From Janthinobacterium sp. PC23-8 (GTDB lineage Bacteria > Pseudomonadota > Gammaproteobacteria > Burkholderiales > Burkholderiaceae_D): DNA of 64,000 nt. The stretch spans positions 397,977-461,976 of the forward strand of contig NZ_NJGY01000003.1 in NCBI RefSeq assembly GCF_002250505.1, given 5' to 3'. The position numbers were made by a program, and so were the translations under genes. Under the pieces are notes generated by a model that worked only from the letters and a program-made list of their open reading frames with translations, did no database searches and was not told the origin of the DNA. The stretch's first letter is position 1. Each line of letters begins with the position of its first letter. Below are positions 36,152 to 43,578 of this stretch, piece by piece.

Positions 36152-37767
36152 TCAACCCATACCGGCGCCGACCAGACGAGATTGCCATCGTCCTGGGTCA
36201 CGCGCGCATAGTAGAAGTGCGGGCCGGGCGCAGGCGTGAAGTCGACTCTGGCCTGGTCCGACAGCGCGGTGACGCTGCCATTGGCGCCCGGGACGCCCTG
36301 GAAGATGGTGATCGCCGCCGGCTGGCGCCCGCGCGCGTTGCTGAAGCCCACCGCCAGCCGCAAGGGACCAAGATTATCAAAGCGCTCGCCCATCATCCTG
36401 CCGTTGGCCGTGAAGATCAGCTGTGCGTGCTTGTCCATGGTGGCGAACACGCGCCGCGCGCGCAGGGCCTCGAACACGCTGTCGCGCGACAGGGGGACGT
36501 CGCGTTTGACCAGGATGGCGCTGCGGTTGCCATACGCGGCGCCCCAGTTGGCGCAGTGGTTGTCCTGGTTGCTGCTGAAGGCCAGGTGGTAGCCGGCGGC
36601 GAGGGCGCGGTTGCAGGCCGCTTCGAAATTGCTGCGCCGGTTTTCCGTTTCCAGGTCGTTGGTGGAAAAGGCCGAGGTGTTCATCACTTCGCACAAGACC
36701 ATGGCCGCGTCGCCATCGGGCGTGTAGCCCAGCGCTTCGCCGCCCACCAGGAACTGGCCCGAGCGGGCAGGGTGGTTGAACTGGCCCAGCCAGCCGCGCT
36801 CGCGCATCAGGGTGTAGAGGCCTGCATAATCGCCTTTCGGCGTGTCGATGTCAGCCAGCAGCTCGCCCTGGCCATTTCTTTCCCAGCCCAGCAACTGATC
36901 GCTGTTGAATATATTCAGATGGCCGCCCTTGTTGATCACGCCCCATTCCATGCCATACAGGGCCAGGAAGCCGGGATGTGCGGCCGTATAGGCTGCTGCT
37001 GCCGCCAGACCGTCGTGGTACAGGGTGATGGCGTCAAGCGGCCTGGCCGCCGCATTGGTGCCGTCGGAGCCGTCATACATGTGGTTGTGCTCGGAGGCCA
37101 TCAGCACGTCCAGTCCATGCTCCTGCGCGTAGCGGTAGGCGTCCAGCGGGCCGTGGGGCGCCGATTGCGGCTCCTGCGCGCCCTTGCAGGCATCGAGCGC
37201 GGCGCCACCGTCGCTGTGGCTGGTCTGGCTGTGCAGGTTGGCGTAGACGATGCGGTACGGCGAGGTGCTGTCCAGCGCTGGCGGCGGCGCCATCGCCATC
37301 AGGCGCGGCGCGTCGGGGACGCCACGCTCGACGGCGATCTGCCATTGCTGCTCCACCGCATCTTCACCGCTGCCGGCCACCAGGCGCAATGTGTACAAGC
37401 CTTGCGGCGCCGGGCGGCGATGGTTGCCACGGCCATCCCAGTGCAGGCGCACCGTGGCGCTGCCGCCATCGAGCCGCTGCCGCCCCGACCAGCTGCGCTG
37501 CAACGGCCCTTGGGCGCCTGAACCGGGACCGGGACCGGACAGGGTCAAGCGCCAGTCGACGCTGTGCGTGCTGGCGTTATCGCGGTGATCGAGCTGCACG
37601 ACAAAGGTGCGCGCCTGCGTGCGGCGCTGCGCCGGCGCGGCCCGGAACGGCGCAGCCACGGTTGCTTCCAGCTCGCTGTGCTCTTTCGGTTCCGCCGCCC
37701 GCGCTGACACGTCAAAGACCAGCAGACACGCCAGGCTGCCGAACACTTGCCGCCATCGTCCAGGCAT
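36139..37767 (-). CDS. PHP-like metallohydrolase (CehA/McbA or DUF3604-type), exported
   Basis: 542 residues from the ATG at 37767, with GGAGG six bases upstream; the frame runs 88 codons further up with no start. A signal peptide (VFGSLACLLVFDVSARA) and a beta-rich domain (about 60-165) precede the metal-binding part. Visible motifs are NLHSQTSHSDGG near 183, ASEHNHMYDG, HLNIF, FNHPARSGQF and SSNQDNHCANWG, as in PHP-type phosphoesterases. The second His of the usual HxH is Gln here, as I recall for this subgroup. The natural substrate is unclear. The start lies 68 bp from a probable regulatory site of the nitrate operon. Confidence 0.75.
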   Translation of the reverse strand: MPGRWRQVFGSLACLLVFDVSARAAEPKEHSELEATVAAPFRAAPAQRRTQARTFVVQLDHRDNASTHSVDWRLTLSGPGPGSGAQGPLQRSWSGRQRLDGGSATVRLHWDGRGNHRRPAPQGLYTLRLVAGSGEDAVEQQWQIAVERGVPDAPRLMAMAPPPALDSTSPYRIVYANLHSQTSHSDGGAALDACKGAQEPQSAPHGPLDAYRYAQEHGLDVLMASEHNHMYDGSDGTNAAARPLDAITLYHDGLAAAAAYTAAHPGFLALYGMEWGVINKGGHLNIFNSDQLLGWERNGQGELLADIDTPKGDYAGLYTLMRERGWLGQFNHPARSGQFLVGGEALGYTPDGDAAMVLCEVMNTSAFSTNDLETENRRSNFEAACNRALAAGYHLAFSSNQDNHCANWGAAYGNRSAILVKRDVPLSRDSVFEALRARRVFATMDKHAQLIFTANGRMMGERFDNLGPLRLAVGFSNARGRQPAAITIFQGVPGANGSVTALSDQARVDFTPAPGPHFYYARVTQDDGNLVWSAPVWVDQLP

Positions 37768-37834
37768 GATCGCCTCCGCATCGGTGACTTCGATAGTGAT
37801 TGGACAAGCTTTGCCATGTTTCGGTTCCCTTCGC

Positions 37835-37849
37835 GCACCACGAAGTGGC
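37835..37849 (+). promoter_or_regulatory. NtrC-like site upstream of the nitrate operon
   Basis: GCACC, five bases, GTGGC, embedded in CGCACCACGAAGTGGCA. It is the same pattern as at 11054-11068 upstream of urtA. Its centre is about 115 bp before the expected sigma-54 start, a usual distance for an enhancer-binding activator. A further TGCACC half-site follows at 37855-37860. Confidence 0.4.
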
Positions 37850-37931
37850 AATGCTGCACCGCGATAAACCATGCTCGGGCGCAAACAGCCATTATTTGAC
37901 GCGCCAGCCCCTGTGCCGCCCCATAAAAAGC

Positions 37932-37947
37932 TGGCACGGCGTTTGCT
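37932..37947 (+). promoter_or_regulatory. Consensus sigma-54 promoter of the nitrate assimilation operon
   Basis: TGGCACG-N4-TTGCT matches the full -24/-12 consensus, with GG at 37933-37934 and GC at 37945-37946. Transcription is expected near 37957-37959, just before the first ANTAR hairpin at 37961, so promoter and RNA leader fit together exactly. Confidence 0.85.
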
Positions 37948-37960
37948 AATGGATAGATAC

Positions 37961-38006
37961 GGATCAACGGCGATCCCCTGAACAAACAACGGTCCAACGA
38001 CGGACC
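37961..38006 (+). promoter_or_regulatory. ANTAR-type (NasT/NasR) dual-hairpin RNA target in the nitrate leader
   Basis: Hairpin 1: GGATC-AACGGC-GATCC (37961-37976). Hairpin 2: GGTCC-AACGAC-GGACC (37991-38006). Both have perfect 5-bp stems and six-base loops with A at position 1 and G at position 4, the recognised determinants of ANTAR-protein binding. A 14-nt linker separates them. A third copy of the loop (AACGGC, with a GGAC/GTCC stem, 38012-38025) forms part of the terminator's left arm. A NasT- or NasR-like protein encoded elsewhere would relieve termination when nitrate or nitrite is present. Confidence 0.85.
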
Positions 38007-38016
38007 ACCATGGACA

Positions 38017-38074
38017 ACGGCGTCCGCTCAAACTGATTTTGTGATCGGTGTGAGCGGGCGCCGTTTTTGTTTTT
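38017..38074 (+). terminator. Attenuator terminator before the nitrate transporter gene
   Basis: ACGGCGTCCGCTCA (38017-38030) pairs with TGAGCGGGCGCCGT (38051-38064) through 14 bp with one G-U pair, followed by TTTTTGTTTTT. It ends 25 nt before the first start codon of the operon, so it must be read through for expression. Its left arm overlaps a third hexaloop hairpin, giving mutually exclusive structures. Confidence 0.9.
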
Positions 38075-38099
38075 CTAACGGGATACTTCGGGAACCATC

Positions 38100-39392
38100 A
38101 TGGCCAGCAAAGCTACCAGCATCGCGCTCTTCTCCCTCGCCACACCACCCATGCGCGTCTTCCATCTGACATGGATGGCGTTTTTCGTCTGTTTTTTCGC
38201 CTGGTTCGCCTGCGCGCCGCTGATGCCCATCATCAAGGGCGAGTTCGGCCTGTCGCTGGCGCAAGTGGCCAATATCAATATTGCGGCCGTCGCCATCACC
38301 ATCCTGGTACGCCTGATCGTCGGCCCCATGTGCGACCGCTACGGCCCGCGCAAGACCTATACCGGCCTGCTGCTGCTGGGCGCCATTCCCGTGCTGGGCG
38401 TGGCTGCCTCGCAAAGCTATGAAAGCTTCCTGTTCTTCCGCCTCGGCATCGGCGCGGTGGGTGCGAGTTTTGTCATCACCCAATACCACACCTCGGTGAT
38501 GTTCGCGCCGCGCGTGGTCGGCACGGCCAATGCCGCCGCCGCCGGCTGGGGCAATGCGGGCGGTGGCGCGGCGCAGGCGCTGATGCCGCTGTTGCTGGGC
38601 GTATTGGTGATGCTGGGCGTGTCCGAGTCGATGGGCTGGCGCATGGCGCTGCTGGTGCCGGGCGTGCTGATGCTGGTGATGGCCGCCCTCTACTGGCGCT
38701 TTACGCAGGACTGCCCGCAAGGCAATTACTCGGACATGCGCAAGGCCGGCATCGCCATCGAAGGAGGAAAAAAGGGTGGCTGGGACAGCTTCAAGGCCGC
38801 CAGCGGCAACTACCGCGTGTGGCTGTTGTTCGTCACCTACGGCGCCTGCTTCGGCATCGAAATCTTTATCCATAATATCGCCGCCGTCTATTACGTCGAC
38901 CATTTCGGCCTGTCCCTGAAGTCCGCCGGCCTGGCCGCCGGCAGTTTTGGCCTGCTGGCGCTGTTTGCCCGCGCTTTGGGCGGCTGGCTCTCCGACAAGC
39001 TGGCGCTGCGCGGCAACCTCAACAGCCGCGTCACCCTGCTGTTCATGTTGATGATCGGCGAAGGCGTGGGCCTGCTGTGGTTTGCCAAGGTCGACAGCGT
39101 CACCTGGGCCGTGATCGCCATGCTGGTGTTCGGCCTGTTTACCCACATGGCTTGCGGCGCCACCTATGCATTGGTGCCCTTTATCGACAGCAAGGCTCTG
39201 GGCGGCGTGGCCGGCATTATCGGCGCCGGCGGCAATGTCGGCGCGGTGGCCGCCGGTTTCCTGATGAAGGGCACCGGCGACATCGGCCAGACGCTCATCA
39301 TCCTGAGCGTGCTGGTGGTGGTGTCGGCCCTGTGCGCCATCGCGGTGCGTTTTACGAGCAGCGCGGCCGAATCGAAGATGGCTGCGGCCTGA
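38100..39392 (+). CDS. MFS nitrate/nitrite transporter (NNP family, NarK/NasA type)
   Basis: 430 residues, about twelve membrane helices. NNP patterns: FHLTWMAFFVCFFAWFACAP near residue 21, GPMCDRYGPRKTYTGLLL, NAAAAGWGNAGGGAAQALMP near 142 (nitrate signature) and GGVAGIIGAGGNVGAVAAGF near 370. As first gene of an assimilatory operon it is expected to import nitrate. A weak GGGAA site precedes the ATG. Expression depends on the sigma-54 promoter and antitermination leader just upstream. It is separated from nirB by 10 bp. Confidence 0.92.
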   Translation: MASKATSIALFSLATPPMRVFHLTWMAFFVCFFAWFACAPLMPIIKGEFGLSLAQVANINIAAVAITILVRLIVGPMCDRYGPRKTYTGLLLLGAIPVLGVAASQSYESFLFFRLGIGAVGASFVITQYHTSVMFAPRVVGTANAAAAGWGNAGGGAAQALMPLLLGVLVMLGVSESMGWRMALLVPGVLMLVMAALYWRFTQDCPQGNYSDMRKAGIAIEGGKKGGWDSFKAASGNYRVWLLFVTYGACFGIEIFIHNIAAVYYVDHFGLSLKSAGLAAGSFGLLALFARALGGWLSDKLALRGNLNSRVTLLFMLMIGEGVGLLWFAKVDSVTWAVIAMLVFGLFTHMACGATYALVPFIDSKALGGVAGIIGAGGNVGAVAAGFLMKGTGDIGQTLIILSVLVVVSALCAIAVRFTSSAAESKMAAA

Positions 39393-39402
39393 GGAGAATA
39401 TG

Positions 39403-41955
39403 ATGAGCAACCCCCTGAAAATCGTCGTCCTGGGCCATGGCATGGTCGGGCATAAATTCCTCGAACGCCTGGCGCTGGAGAACAACACCCGCCTGTCCGT
39501 CACCGTCTTGTGCGAAGAGCCGCGCCCCGCCTATGACCGTGTGCACCTGTCGGAGTTTTTCAGTGGCAAATCGGCGCAAGACCTGTCGCTGGTGGCGCCC
39601 GGCTTTTTCGAGCGGGGCAATGTGGCGCTGAAATTGAATGCGCGCGCCATCGCCGTTGACCGTGCGGCAAAAACCGTTACCGTCAGCAGCGGCGAGATCC
39701 TGCCCTACGACAAGCTGGTGTTCGCCACCGGGTCGACCCCGTTCGTGCCGCCGCTGCCGGGCAAGGAGCGCGATGGCTGCTTCGTCTACCGCACCATCGA
39801 AGACCTGGAAGCCATGCTGGCCTGGGGCGGCAAGTCCAGAACCGGCGTGGTGATCGGCGGCGGGCTTTTGGGCCTGGAATGCGCGAAAGCGCTGCGCGAC
39901 CTGAAACTCGACACCCACGTGGTGGAGTTCGCGCCGCGCCTGATGGCGGTGCAGGTCGACGAAGGCGGCGCGCGCGTGTTGCGCCGCAAGATCGAAGAGC
40001 TGGGCGTGACCGTCCACACGCAAAAAAACACGCTGGCCATCGTTGACGGCGAAGCGGCCACCCACCGCATGCAGTTTGCCGACGGCAGCCATCTGGAAAC
40101 AGACATGATCGTCTTTTCCGCCGGCATCCGTCCGCGCGACGAACTGGCGCGCGCCTGCGGCCTGGAAGTGGGGCCGCGCGGCGGCATCGCCATCGACGAC
40201 AGCTGCGTCACGTCGGACCCCGATATCTACGCCATCGGCGAATGCGCGCTGTGGGGCGGCCTGATTTTCGGCCTGGTGGCGCCCGGCTATGAAATGGCGC
40301 GCATTTGCGCGCGCCATGTGCTGCAGGAAGAGGGTGAAGCGTCGTTCAAGGGCGCCGACATGAGCACCAAGCTGAAACTGATGGGCGTGGACGTGGCCAG
40401 CCTGGGCGACCCGCACGGCCACGCGCCGGGCAGCCGCTCCTACCAGTTCATGGACGAGCGCAAGCAGATCTACAAGAAGATCGTCGTCTCCGACTGCGGC
40501 AAATACCTGCTCGGCGGCGTGATGGTGGGCGACGCCAGCGAATACGGCACGCTGCTGCAGATGATGCTCAATAAAATCGAGCTGCCCGAGTCGCCCGAGT
40601 TTTTGATCCTGCCGCAGGCCGACGGCCAGCAAAAGGCCGGCCTGGGCGTGGACGCCTTGCCCGATGGCGCGCAGATCTGCTCGTGCAATGACGTGTCGAA
40701 AGGCGCGCTGTGCGCGGCCGTGGCCGATGGCGCCACCACCATCGGTGCGTTGAAATCCTGTACCAAAGCCGGCACCGCCTGCGGCGGCTGCGTGCCGCTG
40801 GTGACGCAAATCATGAAGGCCGAAATGAAAAAGCAGGGCATGGCGGTCAACAACCATGTCTGCGAACACTTTGCCTATACGCGCCAGGAGTTGCACCACC
40901 TGGTGCGGGTCGGCAAGATCCGCAGCTTTGGCGAGCTGCTGGCGGCCCACGGCCACGGCCTCGGTTGCGACGTGTGCAAACCGCTGGCGGCCAATATCCT
41001 GGCTTCGTGCTGGAACGATTTCGTGTTGACGCCCGTGCACGCCAGCCTGCAGGACAGCAACGACTATTTTCTGGGCAATATCCAGAAGGACGGCACCTAT
41101 TCCGTGGTGCCGCGCATGGCCGGCGGCGAAGTGACGGCCGATGGCCTGATTGCGGTGGGCACGGTGGCAAAAAAATATGGCTTGTACACCAAGATCACGG
41201 GTGGTCAGCGGGTCGACCTGTTCGGCGCGCGCGTCGACCAGTTGCCGGCCATCTGGGAGGAGCTGATCGCCGCCGGATTCGAGTCGGGCCATGCCTATGG
41301 CAAGTCGCTGCGCACCGTCAAATCGTGCGTCGGCTCGACCTGGTGCCGCTATGGCGTGGCCGACAGCGTCGGCTTTGCTATCCAACTGGAAAACCGCTAC
41401 AAGGGCCTGCGCACGCCGCACAAGATCAAGTTTGGCGTCTCGGGCTGCACCCGCGAATGCGCCGAGGCGCAAGGCAAGGACATCGGCCTGATCGCCACCG
41501 AAAAAGGCTGGAACCTGTACGTGTGCGGCAATGGCGGCATGAAGCCGCGCCACGCCGAACTGATCGCCTCCGATCTCGATGAAGCCACCCTGGTGCGCTA
41601 TGTCGACCGCTTTTTGATGTTCTATGTACGCACGGCCGACCGCCTGCAGCGCACCAGCGTGTGGCGCGACAACCTCGAAGGCGGCCTCGATTACCTCAGG
41701 CGCGTGATCATCGACGACAGCCTGGGGCTGGCGCAGGAACTCGAAGCGGACATGCAGCACGTGGTCGACACCTATGCCTGCGAGTGGAAGATGGCCGTCA
41801 ACGACCCGCAAGTGCGCCAGCGTTTCCGCCATTTCGTCAACAGTGACCAGCACGATGAAAACGTGGTGTTCGTCGAAGAGCGCGGCCAGATCCGCCCGGC
41901 CACCGAGGTCGAACGCCGCAGTACCGTGATCCCCATCCTTGCCGTGGAGGCTTGA
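39403..41955 (+). CDS. nirB: NADH-dependent assimilatory nitrite reductase, large subunit
   Basis: 850 residues from the ATG at 39403, chosen over the ATG at 39400 because GGAG then lies six bases upstream. In order: FAD domain (IVVLGHGMVGHKFLERL), NADH domain (GVVIGGGLLGLECAKAL near 150) and a BFD-like [2Fe-2S] domain (CSCNDVSKG near 426, ending CTKAGTACGGCV). The sulfite/nitrite reductase core has siroheme-[4Fe-4S] cysteines in SCVGSTWC (near 641) and GCTRECAE (near 681). It reduces nitrite to ammonium in the cytoplasm with NirD. Confidence 0.95.
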   Translation: MSNPLKIVVLGHGMVGHKFLERLALENNTRLSVTVLCEEPRPAYDRVHLSEFFSGKSAQDLSLVAPGFFERGNVALKLNARAIAVDRAAKTVTVSSGEILPYDKLVFATGSTPFVPPLPGKERDGCFVYRTIEDLEAMLAWGGKSRTGVVIGGGLLGLECAKALRDLKLDTHVVEFAPRLMAVQVDEGGARVLRRKIEELGVTVHTQKNTLAIVDGEAATHRMQFADGSHLETDMIVFSAGIRPRDELARACGLEVGPRGGIAIDDSCVTSDPDIYAIGECALWGGLIFGLVAPGYEMARICARHVLQEEGEASFKGADMSTKLKLMGVDVASLGDPHGHAPGSRSYQFMDERKQIYKKIVVSDCGKYLLGGVMVGDASEYGTLLQMMLNKIELPESPEFLILPQADGQQKAGLGVDALPDGAQICSCNDVSKGALCAAVADGATTIGALKSCTKAGTACGGCVPLVTQIMKAEMKKQGMAVNNHVCEHFAYTRQELHHLVRVGKIRSFGELLAAHGHGLGCDVCKPLAANILASCWNDFVLTPVHASLQDSNDYFLGNIQKDGTYSVVPRMAGGEVTADGLIAVGTVAKKYGLYTKITGGQRVDLFGARVDQLPAIWEELIAAGFESGHAYGKSLRTVKSCVGSTWCRYGVADSVGFAIQLENRYKGLRTPHKIKFGVSGCTRECAEAQGKDIGLIATEKGWNLYVCGNGGMKPRHAELIASDLDEATLVRYVDRFLMFYVRTADRLQRTSVWRDNLEGGLDYLRRVIIDDSLGLAQELEADMQHVVDTYACEWKMAVNDPQVRQRFRHFVNSDQHDENVVFVEERGQIRPATEVERRSTVIPILAVEA

Positions 41956-41958
41956 TTC

Positions 41959-42321
41959 ATGAACGCGATTAACGAACTTTCCGGCGTTACCGCCGACAAC
42001 TGGATGGCCATCTGCCAGCTCGACGATATCGTGCCCGACACCGGCGTCTGTGCCTTGCTCAAGGGCCGCCATGTGGCCGTGTTCCGCGTCGGCGACGCCA
42101 GCGCGCAGGTCTTCGCCATCGATAATGTCGACCCGAACGCGGGCGCTTCGGTGCTGTCACGCGGGCTGGTGGGCAGTTTGGGGGAGCGCATCGTGGTGGC
42201 CTCGCCGATCTACAAGCAGCATTTCGATCTGCACACGGGCGAGTGCATCGAAGCGCCCGAACACTCGGTGGCGGCCTGGCCGACGCGCGTGTTTGGCGGC
42301 ATGGTGTGGGTGGCGCTGTGA
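41959..42321 (+). CDS. nirD: Nitrite reductase small subunit NirD
   Basis: 120 residues; GGAGG lies eight bases before the ATG. Rieske-like fold (AICQLDDIVPDTGVCALLKG, VFRVGDASAQVFAIDNVDP, then SPIYKQHFDLHTGECIE). The Cys-x-His pairs that hold a Rieske cluster are missing, as is normal for NirD. Begins 3 bp after nirB, and its TGA overlaps the GTG of the next gene. Confidence 0.95.
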   Translation: MNAINELSGVTADNWMAICQLDDIVPDTGVCALLKGRHVAVFRVGDASAQVFAIDNVDPNAGASVLSRGLVGSLGERIVVASPIYKQHFDLHTGECIEAPEHSVAAWPTRVFGGMVWVAL

Positions 42322-43556
42322 ACACGCCAGCCAAGGCGCCCAATCGTCCGTCCCTGGTGGTGGTCGGCAACGGCATGGCCGGCATGCGCACGGTGGAAGA
42401 GCTGTTGAAGCTTGCGCCGGACCTGTACGACATCACCGTGTTCGGCGCCGAGCCGCACGGCAATTACAACCGCATCTTGCTCTCGCCCGTGCTGGCCGGC
42501 GAAAAGACGGTGGACGACATCATGCTGCACACGCGCCAGTGGTATGTGCAACACGGCATCACCCTGCACGCGGGCGACCCGGTGGTGCGCATCGACCGCA
42601 AGGCGCGCACCGTGCAATCGCTGTCGGGCGTCAAGGTCGCCTATGACCGGCTGCTGCTGGCGACCGGTTCCACCCCCTTTATCGTGCCGGTGCCGGGCCA
42701 CGAGCTGCCCGGCGTGATCGGCTTTCGCGATATCGACGACGTCGACACCATGCTGCGCGCGGCGCGCGAGCACCGCCATGCGGTGGTGATCGGCGGCGGC
42801 CTGCTGGGACTGGAAGCGGCCAACGGCCTGCAGCGCCAGGGCATGGATGTCACTGTGGTGCACATGAGCGGCAGCCTGATGAACCAGCAGCTCGACGCGC
42901 CGGCCTCGATGCTGCTGAAAACGGCGCTTGAGGCGCGCGGACTGCGGTTTCTGATGGAAGCGCAGACGGCGGAAATTCTCGGCGCCGAGCGCGTGCAGGG
43001 CGTGCGCTTTCTTGACGGAAGCAGTATTCCGGCCGACCTGGTGGTGATGACGGCCGGCGTGCGGCCCAATATCACGCTGGCGAAAGACGCCGGCCTGCAC
43101 TGCGAGCGCGCCATCGTCGTCGACGATTGCCTGCAAAGCTATGATCCGCGCGTGTATGCTGTCGGTGAATGCGTGCAGCACCGGCGCGCCACGTTCGGCC
43201 TGGTGGCGCCGATCTGGGAGCAGGCGCGCGTGTGCGGCGCCCACCTGGCCGGCGCCGGCCACCGCCGCTATGTGCAGCAGGCCAGCGCGACGAAACTCAA
43301 AGTGACGGGTATCGACCTGTATTCGGCTGGCGACATCATCGGCGGTGAAGGCAGCGAAGACCTGGTGCTGCGTGATCCGCGCCGCGGCATCTACAAGCGC
43401 CTGGTGGTGCAGGGCAACCGCCTGGCCGGCGCCGTGCTGTATGGCGACGTGCAGGACGGCCCGTGGTATTTTGACCTGATCCAGAAGCGCAGCGACATCA
43501 GCCGCCTGCGTACCCACCTTTTGTTTGGCCAGGCGCTGTGCGGCCAGGCCGCCTGA
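42318..43556 (+). CDS. NAD(P)/FAD-dependent reductase, probable electron donor to nitrate reductase
   Basis: 412 residues. The GTG at 42318 overlaps the nirD stop (GTGA), and the coding frame begins there with NTPAKAPNRP. It matches the N-terminal FAD/NADH half of NirB or NasB: LVVVGNGMAGMRTVEELL, LLLATGSTPFIVPVPGHELP, AVVIGGGLLGLEAANGLQ near 157 and VYAVGECVQHRRATFGLVAP. It stops before the BFD and siroheme domains. NasA in the same operon carries a BFD-like [2Fe-2S] domain, so this protein probably passes NADH electrons to NasA. Its end precedes nasA by 22 bp. Confidence 0.85.
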   Translation: MNTPAKAPNRPSLVVVGNGMAGMRTVEELLKLAPDLYDITVFGAEPHGNYNRILLSPVLAGEKTVDDIMLHTRQWYVQHGITLHAGDPVVRIDRKARTVQSLSGVKVAYDRLLLATGSTPFIVPVPGHELPGVIGFRDIDDVDTMLRAAREHRHAVVIGGGLLGLEAANGLQRQGMDVTVVHMSGSLMNQQLDAPASMLLKTALEARGLRFLMEAQTAEILGAERVQGVRFLDGSSIPADLVVMTAGVRPNITLAKDAGLHCERAIVVDDCLQSYDPRVYAVGECVQHRRATFGLVAPIWEQARVCGAHLAGAGHRRYVQQASATKLKVTGIDLYSAGDIIGGEGSEDLVLRDPRRGIYKRLVVQGNRLAGAVLYGDVQDGPWYFDLIQKRSDISRLRTHLLFGQALCGQAA

Positions 43557-43578
43557 CACTGCAGAACAGGACCGCACC

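Noticed and set aside
39352..42072. 906-codon frame opposite nirB and nirD
   Set aside because: Antisense shadow; nirB and nirD are unambiguous.
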